Origin: Hydractinia symbiolongicarpus
Lineage: Eukaryota > Cnidaria > Hydrozoa > Anthoathecata > Hydractiniidae
NCBI RefSeq assembly: GCF_029227915.1
Contig: NC_079876.1
Coordinates: 12,836,001-12,900,000, forward strand
DNA length: 64,000 nt
Reading direction: 5' to 3'
Shown here: piece by piece, positions 23,301 to 34,319 of the stretch
Numbering within the stretch: the stretch's first letter is position 1
How the letters are laid out: the number at the start of each line of letters is the position of its first letter
Position numbers and translations under genes: made by a program
The notes under the pieces: generated by a model
What the model was told of the DNA's origin: nothing
Database searches by the model: none
Seen by the model: only the letters and a program-made list of their open reading frames with translations

Positions 23301-26300
23301 CCTTCATCATTCCAACTAATTGTACACGAATCATCGTGTGTAAAAATGCAGCTCGCGTTGATTGTTGGAGATTGAAAGCTAGTAAATAAATTTGGAAATT
23401 ATAAAGGTAACCTTATATTTTTTATGTAGGATGAAAGGGATGACTTTGATGATGAAGTTGTGGCTTTTTAAGATATGGTTTGTAATACGTAAACAAATAA
23501 AAACTGGCAATTTTTTGGTATGTAAACTAAGAAATAAGATATATTTACTTGTTACGTATAATTTGCGCAAAATCGGCCTCATCTGATTCATTGTTTTTAT
23601 ATTCAATTTTCTTTATCCGTTCCATGAGATTTTTGAATCTACGCGAATTTGTATTTACATATCCTATCGATTTTCTGTCATTAACTTGTGTTTCAATGTA
23701 ATTTTCGTTTGAATTCTTGCAACATTCAACAGAAATTTCATTCAGGTACTCTGGTAACAGATCTTTAATGATATGTCCAGTTGATGAATTTGTAGCAGCA
23801 GACTGTATATTACACGCGCAAACAATTATCAGGCGTTCAGTTACTCTGGACATTCCTTCTAACGTCTTGTGTCGCAACATAGTGTCATTTATGTCAATAC
23901 AACATACGGTTTCACAAAATTCTGTTCCTCTACTACCTTCTAGATTAGTAATTAAATCATAACCTTCGTTTTCCGGAAGATTGGTAACTTCATTGTTGTG
24001 ATCGATAATGTTCCATTCAGTTTGTTTGTTATAAACAAAATAATCCCTTCCGATCAAATCCAAAACTTTTCGAAACGTGATCAATTGTTCCACAGTGTTA
24101 TGAAAAAATAATCGTTTAATATTAACACGATCTAGATAGTATTCCAACGAGAGAGCTAACATGACAATACTTTTTTCTTCTGTTTCATTTTCATAATTAA
24201 GATGTATCAGTACTGGTTTTGTTCCTTCAATGTTATGTCCAACTTCTTGGGCGGAGTTGCATTTCACTTTGGTTAGGGTTTTGATATCTTCAGAAACATC
24301 TGGATAATTTGAGGCAGCTGCAATTTCGTCGATGTCCACTGGCTCTTTAAATATTTTTTTACCTTCTTCACCTTTTTCTCCAATTTTTTGAGGGAGAAGT
24401 TTCTTTGAATTTTTGTGGACAACAGAACTTGTCGCCGCAGAGTTTTGGAGGGATGTTTTTTTACCAGCGCTGTCTTGAACAGGATGTTTGATAACTGATT
24501 CAACAGCAGAAATGTTTTTCTCAAATTCTACTAAAAAGTCAAAAATTTTCTTCGTTGTTCGCATTGCTTTATTGAGGTAAAACACACGCATACCAGTTTC
24601 TTCGTATTTGTATTTATCATGATTTTTTGTTTCTCCAGATGTAACCAATCTCCTGTGCTTTTCCAAAGATTGCAGAAACAACACAATCATGGAATTCTGT
24701 AAAGCTTCTTCCCTCTCCAAAATCTGCTTCAGCGATAAAGCTTCTTGATTGTCAAACATCTCACCATCTACCTCGTCGCTTATAAAATGAAATGACATGG
24801 CACCATGTTTCCTTAACAGGTTCAGTAATAATTGAGATACTGTTGGAAGTTTAGAGAGGTTGAGCTCTTTTGCTAATTCAATTGCATTTATTACTATCAC
24901 GGTGACATTTCTGTTGCATTGAAATGTTAAGACGAATTCTTCGACAGCTTTCAGCAGTATCGTTTTGTCACTCCACATAACATAATATATTATGCAGTTT
25001 CCTTCACAACATTGGTAAAGATGTTTTAGATAATTTAAAGCAAGAACAGATTTACCACTTCCCAATGGTCCCACGATGATTTTCTTTTTAGATTCGTCAA
25101 ACAAAATATTTGACTGTTCAGGTGACAATAGGAGAGTGCTTATTTTCCCATGGATGTCATCTTTGATTGTTGGAACAGTGTTCATAGTTTCCCTACTTGC
25201 CATGAAACACATTGCTTGACCCAATATGTTCATGTACTGCTCTTTAATTTTCTTATCAGGATATCTTCTTGTTAATCCCAGATTCAGAAAAAACCTTTTA
25301 ACCTTTGCGTCGTCTGACAAAATAGACTGATCTAACAATTGACAGCTTGCACAAACGTCGATGTTCTCTAACTTTCGGAAATTTGGTGCTGCAACCACAT
25401 TTATAAATCTGGAGGTACTATTCGAGATAAATTTTCGATTGATTGAAAACAAATGTTTAATATCTACTTCACCATTTTGAAATTCTTCCTCAATGGTTGA
25501 CGCACTGGTAGTTTTAGTGTATCTTATATTGACAAAGGTATTTTGAGATGGATGGAGCAGCAGAAGTCTGTGTTTATAATCTGGAACACGATCACAATAA
25601 GTATTTAAATTTAAAAGTCTCAGATTGTCCATGGTATTGTAATGTGTGAAAATCACAAACACCTGTCCAATTTCACTAAGAAATGACTTTAGTCGAAGGG
25701 CAAGTCTGGATATCTCTTCATTTACCATTGGTGGTGGAAATTGGACAGCTTCTTTTAGAAAGGCATTGTTGGATGTGCAGTTTTCATTAACATAATTTCT
25801 TGAAAATTTTAAGTATTCGCTTCTACTTTTTTTTGTACTTCTCCACAGCAGAAGAGCTGAATGTTAGTTTCATTAAGAGGGGTGCTGATAATTGACTCGA
25901 TATGTGCTGCAATTTTGTCACTATTATGTGTATGGAGAGAAAAGTTGCTTTCTCTGTTGGTATACTTGTGAGCACAGGCGATGTTGACATCTACAAATAT
26001 TAAAGACAGTAACGTAAAGAAAACTTACGTGCATATGTTAAAGAAAAACCAATGACTAAATTGTAATTGGAGTACTTACTGTCGACTACAAATAATTTTT
26101 GCTTTCCGTCAATATCAAGCAGTGCTATGGCAAGCTGTGCAATATAATGTATAGCTGCTCTGTACATCGTCAATACCAGTCTATTGTCTTTTCTCTCTTC
26201 ACGGTAATCTGTTCCTTGCAATTCTATCATTGTATCGTCTTCTTCCTGTTTCATATTAATCGTTTGCACCCTTTGAAGATCTTCATTATGAAACTTAACA

Positions 26301-27880
26301 ACAATATCTCCTTCTTTGTTTTTATACATCCAAAAACTAAAAATTAAACGCATAATTACAATTGGTTAGAGACTCCATCAAAAAATTACCCTTTTCAGAA
26401 ATTAGTGCAATATCATAAAGAAAACCATAAATCCTTATTAATTTTATTAACCTAATAATAACCTGAGAAATACAACGCATTTAAAAATCATCCCCCCTCC
26501 CGTGTAATTTCTACAATTGTTGTCCGTTTGACTTGAAACTTACCACAACTGTTGTCCAGGTATAAATACCCAATTTGGTGAAAAAAAAATTGGCGACGTC
26601 AACATTTTTGGTGATGACGTCATCAAATTTAGTGACATATGGAAAAAAGCACTAACTTTGAACTTTGTTAACGATTTTGAATGCTATATAATTGAGATGA
26701 ATTTAGTAACAATAATAATAGAAATACAAAATAATATAACAATATAAACTAAGAAGTCACATAAAGCTTCGGCATAATTCCAAAAAAATTGTTTTTGGAA
26801 AATAAAGCAAAATAAAAGTTCTTGAAAAGTTCTGAAAAATTTGAAGGTGTAATTATGAACACATAAAAAAGGTATAAAAAAAGTTTAAGAGCAGGGCCTA
26901 AATCAGCCCCGTCCCCCAGCACGAATAGTAAATGCAAATATGAATTTCACCTTCTCAAGTAAGTAATTAACAAACAACAAGTAAAGAACAGTTACGTCTG
27001 TAAAATAGAGAAATATAACAGTGGTCTAGAATTTTTGATACTTTCTTGGTCCAAGTTACAAAAGTTGCTTATGTGATTTCATGGAAGGGTAATTGACCAA
27101 GTAAATATTAAGTTTGCAAGTGCCATTTCTTCAATTAGACAATTAGAAATTCAACGTGCACTTACAACTTTGAGGCCAATTAACTTGAAAACGAGGTGGT
27201 GACGTCAGTCATTTTTTTACGGCGTGGGTAACTAGGGACACCTGGGACCAATTTGTGCAAATGTCTCAAACCTTGGTCCCTGAAACCGTTTCGGAACGAG
27301 TTGATCATGTCATCAAGAAACCGTTAACCCCAATATCTCTGCAAGTGTTTGTCAAAAATACACGATCCTATACATTTCCTTGATCAGTGTTTCAAGATCT
27401 ATACGATGAAGACCAGTGGTATAGAAATTTCTTAATAAAATTTTTTAGTACTTTGGGGGTGACTTTGCTGACGCCAGCAAAATTTTAAAACGTATGTATC
27501 TCCTTCTCTGTTCCTTAAATATACATGTTTATATACCTCATTTTGATCAGAGTTCCAAGCTCTTTACGATAGATACTGCGTGTTAACAAACTTCTTAGAA
27601 TAACTTTTTGTATAAAAAATTAAATGCTCATTTGTATTGGCTGGTTAAATTTGAAGTTAAGTCAATTCTTTATTTAAAATTGTGTCTCTCCAAATGCTTT
27701 TTAGGGGATAAATAAGCTGGAATAGTGAAGGCTTTATTACTTATATTTTAGAATTCTTAATACTTGGTTTAATACAAATAGGTTACTTAAAAAGAGTGTA
27801 TGCGTAGATAAAAGTTACACGAGGCCAATAGTAATTAAAATATTATAAATATATTTAGCCATTTACCTGCAAGCAGACAT
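20343..27880 (-). CDS. Large P-loop (SF1-helicase-like) protein with FN3 domain and ankyrin repeats, 5 coding exons
   Basis: Coding exons on the minus strand: 27880-27867, 26336-26080, 25990-23549, 23378-23104 and 20836-20343. All junctions are GT-AG with compatible phases. The sum is 3482 bases, one short of a multiple of three; one base restored in the A8 run (25834-25827) gives 1160 residues. The N-terminal 180 residues match nothing I know. Walker A GPLGSGKS is at about 398-405. A Walker B-like FHFISDEVDGE is at about 491-501. Then come FYLNKAMRTTKKIFDF, LEGSRGTEFCETVCCID (motif V-like) and GMSRVTERLIIV (motif VI-like), the order of superfamily-1 helicases. A Lys/Ser-rich insert splits the core at about 585-665. 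A fibronectin III domain (about 905-995: SCTISWND, YKFRVAASNNFGESE) and three to four ankyrin repeats (GEHEFTPLMWTV, NDTPLHCAAMYGY) close the protein. The FN3-ankyrin tail resembles FANK1. The start is the ATG in the 28-base exon 27894-27867. Function is unknown; signalling or defence NTPase is only a guess. Confidence 0.8.
21839..22262 (+). repeat. 123-base direct repeat pair 300 bases apart within the last intron
   Basis: Copy one 21839-21961 and copy two 22139-22262 share gaatgaaacatattcgtt, gtctgcacgaatatttc and acacgcgatcggt with very few changes. They sit in the 2267-base intron between the FN3 and ankyrin exons of the minus-strand gene. Short open frames here are products of the repeat. 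Confidence 0.8.
25827..25834 (-). other. Frame break in an 8-base homopolymer inside the large exon
   Basis: Upstream of this A8 run (minus strand) the frame reads NIACAHKYTNRE...IQLFCCGEVQKK. Beyond it the large open frame continues as SRSEYLKFSRNYVNE. Nine A's instead of eight join the two and also make the five-exon total divisible by three. It is either an indel in the sequence, a real null allele, or a place where the gene is interrupted. Confidence 0.65.
26570..27640. repeat. Decayed repeat block with TGACGTCA-type palindromes
   Basis: TGACGTCA occurs at 26615-26622 and 27200-27207, with degenerate versions near 26594, 27308 and 27469. It is followed by diverged copies of a CTTGATCAgTgTTtCAAG segment at about 27380 and 27537. 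The block lies in the first coding intron of the minus-strand P-loop gene. A relative is at 6430-6600, and a similar palindrome cluster is at 42840-43270. Confidence 0.45.
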
Positions 27881-27899
27881 CTTTGTCACAGGATCTACA

Positions 27900-30430
27900 A
27901 AAGAGAAAGACAATGTAAACAGTTGAAACCATAAGTAGAAAAATACAAGGTAAATTGGTTTAGATATATATGATCTTATTTGATAGACTAGTTATTAACC
28001 CACGTGCAAAAGCCAAAAAATATCGCCAGCACAACAAGTCGATAAATTTAAGTTATAGTAAGTTATAGTTTGAAGATTTCGTGTATGATGTAACATGACC
28101 TAATGGACACAAGGCTAATCTTATAGAGACTAGACAATAACACAATTTTAATTCTTTCTCTTATAAAAGAAAGAATTTAAATTTATTTGAATAATGTACA
28201 ATGTGATGAAGTTGTGCTATTCATCACCATTTTTTATAAGAGTTAAGATTTTCTGTACATGTTTCTCGATCACTGTTTTTACGTCTATTTGAGCCTGTAG
28301 GTTCTTAGTGTTACAAGCTTGTAGAGTTGAGACTAATAACTAAATCCAGGTGACTCTATAAAATCCTTAATTTGTGGTTCAAAATCAAAATAAGTTTTTT
28401 TTTTTTTTATCTTGATGTTGATCTTGAAATATTTTTTATTATTGGAGCCTAATGATATTTTTATTTTTTAAGCCTGCTGATTTTTAGGGTAGAAAATTTC
28501 TTTGATTTGGTTAGTAAATTTCTGATTGAAGATAAAATTTAGGAACAATTGTATAAGAATAGCTATATCGGATGTGACATTTTCGTGTTACGTTGGAAGA
28601 ATTCAATAGAACAGTTTTTTACTTCCTCAATTTTTTTAGGTAAAATTGTCAACATTATTCTTACTACAGATTAAGAATTAGTGATTAGTTGTTTTGATAG
28701 AAAAAAGAACTGGAATCCAGTGTCACGCCTCCTCCGCATTGTCTGCTTAAGCAATGGGACTTTGAATAGAAATTATCGTGTTGTGTTTTTTTCTCTTCAT
28801 GTATCTCTATGGTTACTGCTAATAAATATTTTAAAAAAATGGTTAAATTAAAAAATTAAGTAGATTGTTTATACATCTAGACATACATCATAGAAACTAA
28901 AATGTGTTTGTTGACTTTCTTGATTGGAATGTTAATATTTTCACACTTTTGTTGAATTATGTTAAGCACATCACAAGACAAATATGACAGGAGTTTTGGA
29001 CTTTGCACTTTGTATTTACATTTATAGTTTGCTTTTCTAACATATTCTAGGTCAGACAGTCATGTGATTTGACTTTTAGCCAATGGTTAGTGCATTGCGA
29101 GGAGAAAACTAGCCCTGTGGTCAAACAATGCAATAAGATCTTTAAGTAAAAGTCACAATATGTTTAGGTTAATGTTTTCCTTCAATGTAGCTAATGACAT
29201 GCTGACTTGAAGAATATAAAATTCACATCCATTTTCTAAACATTTCATGCCGCAACAACATATTATTCATAACTACTCCGTTTTTGAAAAAATCAAAAAA
29301 ACGCATTACAAAAGCAGGAATCACCACGTTGGATTTTTTTTACCAGAAAAAAGGAATAAAAACAGTTTAAATTTGATATTGTTTCTTTTTCGTTGTTGTT
29401 TTAGCCATTTTCAGCCTTCTTGTTCGTATAAAATTTGAAGGCTACTCAATGAGCTTATCAGAACTGAATCAAACATGACTCCTGAAGAAAAAATTACAAT
29501 GAGGTCAAAATAAGCTGGATAATTGAACCACCATGGTATTCAGAATTAAATTAAAAGAAGTTAGCAAAACAAAGTTCTGAATTATTTAGATGTCCAGAAG
29601 GTCTAAAACTATGTATGTGAAACACACACTAAATGTGTAATATTTATTTCCATAATGATAAAGGTTAAAATCATATGCTATTCAAAAAAAAATTGCAATT
29701 CAGTTGCTAAGCAAATCAAAGAAAAAGTTTATTTCAAAACTTGTGGTCTTGGTTTTATGTTTTATCTCCTTTGTGCTGTTTTTATTTCATCCTATATAAC
29801 CATGATCAAAGTCGCCTTGGTTGAAGAAAAAAAGACAAAGTAAAGAGGGCTGAAAAATACAAGGCGGTAAGACATTTCACAAAAACAAAACTTTTCATAA
29901 ACTTTTTTTTTTAATGCTATATGCTGCAGCCTGTCTATTTAACTTATTTTATTAAATTAAAAAGGTATGACAATGCATCATTGTATGTGGTTTGCACAAA
30001 TTGTGAACATTACGATAAACATAGTTTTTTAAACAACTAATGTACTAAACTAAAAGTACTGAAGCACACTTAAAATTATTTAGAATATTTACATTTGAGA
30101 TATAAAGTATAGTTCTTACACAAGTAAAAAGCGTGTAATAACAAAATGTCGCATGCATTTTTTAAAGGGAGAAAAATTCTATTTTCTTAACACCAAAATT
30201 ATGTTTGTTTCTTCTTGAGAGTCATACAGTAGACAGTAACAAAAATGTTTTGTTTACAAAGAAGCATTACCTTTTAACAATCAGTAAAAACGTCTTTCAA
30301 TTTAAATCAATCTTTCAATCTTCCGTCTTTTTTTGTTAAAACTGAACTACTAGGTATCTAGCCTTTACGCGATTTCAAAACGCAATGAGAAGGCGTCGTG
30401 TTTTGCATGAGTTTTTCATCTAAATTTTGT
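27900..30430. other. Upstream region of the P-loop gene; no supported gene
   Basis: The 27894 splice acceptor implies a noncoding first exon somewhere in this region, but I could not place it. Open frames at 29247-29438 and 29655-29843 have noncoding-like composition and no motif. Confidence 0.35.
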
Positions 30431-30435
30431 CAAAA

Positions 30436-30532
30436 CTGCGCATGCGCTATAGGCTTTGAAATAGGCGTTGTAGTTAAGTAGGCATGCGCGGTAGCATTGT
30501 GCGACAGTTCATGTGCTTGTGCGCATGCACAA
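30436..30532. promoter_or_regulatory. Cluster of three NRF1-like GCGCATGC sites, candidate promoter
   Basis: CTGCGCATGCGC (30436-30447), GGCATGCGCGG (30481-30491) and TGTGCGCATGCACA (30519-30532) lie within 100 bases in AT-rich DNA. NRF1 binds TGCGCATGCGCA and is common in metazoan housekeeping promoters. The cluster is 2.6 kb upstream of the first recognised coding exon of the minus-strand P-loop gene, so it may be that gene's promoter. The link is inference; no transcript start is visible. Confidence 0.4.
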
Positions 30533-31021
30533 TAAGTTCTCTTTGTTTATTATGTTGGCACAAAAGTTCCGTGAGAGAAATTAAATTATATCTTAAACCT
30601 TTAGACTAAAATAAAATCAGTAAGTTCAATTTAACCTAAAAAAACATGAAGCGTCAATTACAGTAACGCCCTATTTTATTCCCGCCATACAACAACAGTT
30701 AAAAAATTGATAGAAGAATAGAAAAGTTAAAAAAAATCCGTCTTGGCAAGTCGTTACTAACGTCACAAAATGACTTATCTATCAATATTTGTCTACACAA
30801 CATAAATGGTAGCTGCGAGAAGCTAAAGATGAATTTCTTGCGGAAATTTCACCTGGTAAATTTACGTGAATTTTGTATTGGCGTAAGACTAAAGTATAAA
30901 GAATTTATTATGAATTTAAATGGCGTTCAAACAGACGTATTCTTAGAGTATTGTAAATTAGCCAAGATAAAAAAATAAAATAAAAAAAACTCTGTATGAG
31001 GAGTTGATTACACTACAAAGA

Positions 31022-31640
31022 GTAATTGTGTGTATTTTTAACCATACATTTCGAAATAACTGTGAGAAAATAAAGGGAAAGCTCTACTCTCGTTAATCTT
31101 TTTCATTTTCTTAACATTAATATCTCATTTGCTAAGAATGGCGTTTAAACATACGTTTTTGAATATTGAAATTATCCAGGATAAAAAGACTAAAAAGAGT
31201 ATGTATTTTCAACCATACATTTCGAAATAACTGTGAGAAAATAAAGTGAAAGTAAATAACAACTGTCGAAGTTCGACATTTTTTATGTCTTGACGTCAAT
31301 GGTCACTTTGGCATGCTTCAAAGTCACGAACACAAAAGATTCGGTCCTGTAAGAGTACTTGTGTGTATTTCTAACCATACATTGCGAAATAACTGTGAGA
31401 AAATAAAGTGAAAGTAAATAACAACTGTCGAAGTTCGACATTTTTTATGTCTTGACGTCAATGGTCACTTTGGCATGCTTCAAAGTCACGAACACAAAAG
31501 ATTCGGTCCTGTAAGAGTACTTGTGTGTATTTCTAACCATACATTGCGAAATAACTGTGAGAAAATAAAGTGAAAGTAAATAACAACTGTCGAAGTTCGA
31601 CATTTTTTATGTCTTGACGTCAATGGTCTGCGTGTAGGTA
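31022..31640 (+). repeat. 162-base tandem repeat, about 3.7 copies
   Basis: The anchor aaccatacatt.cgaaataac occurs at 31040, 31211, 31373 and 31535. Spacings are 171, 162 and 162 bases. The last copies are nearly identical, and each full unit holds the palindrome TGTCGAAGTTCGACA, the motif TTGACGTCAATGG and a cttcaaagtcacgaac segment. A detached unit end (cttcaaagtcacgaacac) is at about 31989-32035. The short minus-strand frame at 31743-31486 comes from the repeat. Confidence 0.85.
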
Positions 31641-33115
31641 TTATCTTTAGAACTTTGTTAATTGCAAAGAAACTTGTGTCTGTTTTATGGTTTTGTATTT
31701 CCATTGATGTTATAAATGAGAGTTTAAGTTCGTCAGTACGCAATTAAGAATAAAAGTACTTAATTACTGGCCACTGTATGAGGTCAGCATGTCTGATAGA
31801 TCTTTATCGATCTTCTCGTGTCAACCGCTAGATTTTTTAGGAGACTGTGTACATATAACACAATTTACACATAAACCAGTTAGACCGACTTTGATTCGCA
31901 GTGTGTTTCTTGTTTACATGGCTTTACACCACTTTCACTCACTGTGGGTGGCAATTCATTTTCGTCAAATTTTAAATTTTGATCAGTGCGCATGCTTCAA
32001 AGTCACGAACACAAAAGATTTGGTCCTGTAAGAGTTACCCCCGAAATTAAATTCAACCTAAAGTGAAACTTCATATAAACAGCCGCCCTTTTCACAGCCA
32101 TGTGAAATTTTAATCCACTTCATATAAGCATCCTCTTAGACGTTATTCTACGACAGATCAAAAAGAACAGTATATACGAAAATAGAAAGATTTAATCTTA
32201 ACAACTACGAAAACGAGGTCAAGCAACATATTTAGTTAAGACATAAGCAATACGACACCAGCAGACATTTATTATCAAATAGTAATCCAGTAACGCTATA
32301 AATGCCCCCATTAAATTATAATGTTTTGCGAGAAAATTCTGGAAATAGTGTTTTGTAATTGAAAAATTTTAGGACGTCAGCGGAGTGTCAGTGAATTCAA
32401 GCACCAGACAGTAACTAAAACAAAACAAAACCAAGGACATAGAGAGAGATATCTGGATTGTTGCATTTTTGTAAATGATGTACTTTTTAACGTTTTACCT
32501 TCTTTGTCTCGACATAATTTCAATTATAGGGAACGGGATAGGAAAATATATTCTTTTTTTCAGGTAACATGTGGTCTATGAAGATAGAAAAACAAACTTA
32601 AAAGTGAATACCGTTACATAGCAGTTTGACTATATTAAAAAGTAATAAAAAAAGTTTAATTTTAGGCATATTTGCACAGATCCAACGAAAGTAAATGGTT
32701 CTGTAAAAAAAACTGTCATTTCCGCAAAGGAAATATAATGAAATAAAAAAAAATATTGGGCCAAGTCAAGGAATATATAAATCATCATTGATCATCAAAA
32801 TGAGAATTTTGAATCTCCACAAACATACCTGATATCTCGAAAAGTTAAGTTTTCAAGAGAAAGAATACTCCCACTCCTTTTTATATCAACAGTCTAAGAT
32901 TTCGAAGTTCATCTAAGATTCTCTCATCTTTGGTGTTTTGTGAATAACTAATAGGGGATTCTTGCATGGTAACTAAACATTGTCTTGTAGCCAGCTTTAA
33001 ATAAGTTATAAAACATCTTTCTTCGGGCAATAAAGCAGGAACTGTCAGAAGCGTGTGAACATAGCAATAACAGTAGGAACAGATGAATAGTGCATTTTAG
33101 TGAATCTATTAATAC

Positions 33116-33282
33116 CTGAACTGTGGATTCACAAAACATTTGCGATACACGATGACGATTATAAATGATGACTCCATGGAAGTTATTTACATTCCTTGTA
33201 GGTATCCATCCTCTCATGAATTTTAAGCGTACACTTAAGTGCCGGAAAGTTCGTGCCTGTGTTTGAGCATCCAGCCGACACA
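33116..33282 (-). CDS. Candidate internal exon, possibly from a GHKL/MORC-like protein
   Basis: Read on the minus strand, an AG acceptor precedes 33282 and a CAG|GTATTA donor follows 33116. The open frame between them reads RLDAQTQARTFRHLSV, FMRGWIPTRN and FHGVIIYNRHRVSQMF. The last phrase resembles the S5-fold loop YGIMMYHRNRLIK of MORC ATPases, which is weak evidence. No partner exons were found nearby, so it may be a gene fragment or a chance frame. Confidence 0.25.
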
Positions 33283-33975
33283 CTTAGTCAGAAAAGTATG
33301 TTCGTTGTTTTTTATACTGTCTTTTTTTAAATCTGATTTACTCGATGGCATCTATGCAGAAGCTTAACTTTTAACGACTGTTGAACATTGTCAATACAAA
33401 CAAAAACTAGAAACATTTGGTCAAATAATTTACGTGGTTTTTTGCAATCAATATGGACACTAATCAAGCTTAAAAATGAGAAAGATGAGGCCTTATGGAG
33501 GTCGATGGTGGTGTTGAAGGTATATATTGCCGAACACGATAAGACTACATCTCCTACAGATGATCATACAAAAAGTGCTGCACATTATCATCTCATGACA
33601 TATGTTGTAAAGAAACGTGCTGTGAAGGATGATTAAATGCTTAAAAAGGTAAGGTACAGAAAGAAAAAGATATAATGCACTTCATATGATAATATAGGGA
33701 GAGAATAAAGCAAAATAACAACAAATCTAAAACATTATAAGCCATGTTCTTTAACGTCACGTATTATAATTAAATTAAAGAATGGCATCAGATCATTTTG
33801 AGCCCAAACGCACGCCTGAACATTTTATTTTGGTTTCACTTAAGTTTAAATAGACAGAGATATGTGTTAAAAACAAATACGTATGTAAAAACAACAAATT
33901 CAAGACACTTCAACGCTTCCATTTGAAAATGACGTTTTTAAAAATTAATAATAGTAATAACGGTTATATTTTCAG

Positions 33976-34311
33976 AAAATAATTAGAAAAGTAACAGAAA
34001 CAGAAAACAATGAAAAAAAGAGACAAGCAATAAAAGTTAATACAATAGATCGAGAAAAAAATGGTCGGCATGTTACTGTAGTAGTAGTAGCGTGGCTGGA
34101 ATTAGACAGAATGGAGCAGTCTGAACGTATAAGCTTGCGTGCATGTTTGACACAATTGATGGATACAATACTGACTCGGAGGTCTCAATACACCTATTTC
34201 CATATCCATTTTACCGTGAATGGAAACGCTGTATTTTTAAAACGAGGCAAGTTTTACGAGTTCTGTAAGCAAACAGGCGCTCGCAGTGAAACAGTGCCTC
34301 CAGCTTCATAA
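33976..34311 (+). CDS. Candidate terminal exon of an unrecognised gene
   Basis: A polypyrimidine tract and AG end at 33975. From there a frame stays open for 111 codons to TAA at 34309-34311. It starts KIIRKVTETENNEKK, includes HVTVVVVAWLELDRM and ends CKQTGARSETVPPAS. Composition is less skewed than the surrounding DNA. I recognise no domain. The frame at 33388-33636, with a possible GAAG|GTATAT donor near 33519, could be an earlier exon, but phases could not be confirmed. Confidence 0.3.
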   Translation, partial: KIIRKVTETENNEKKRQAIKVNTIDREKNGRHVTVVVVAWLELDRMEQSERISLRACLTQLMDTILTRRSQYTYFHIHFTVNGNAVFLKRGKFYEFCKQTGARSETVPPAS

Positions 34312-34319
34312 TTAAGTTG

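Noticed and set aside
23392-23606. Frames between the P-loop and FN3 exons (both strands)
   Set aside because: They lie in the short intron 23379-23548 or overlap exon edges; the joined exon phases explain the region.
32948-33115. Downstream part of the 111-codon minus frame beyond the 33116 donor
   Set aside because: Leu-run and Cys-rich text with no similarity; it most likely represents intron read-through if the exon is real.
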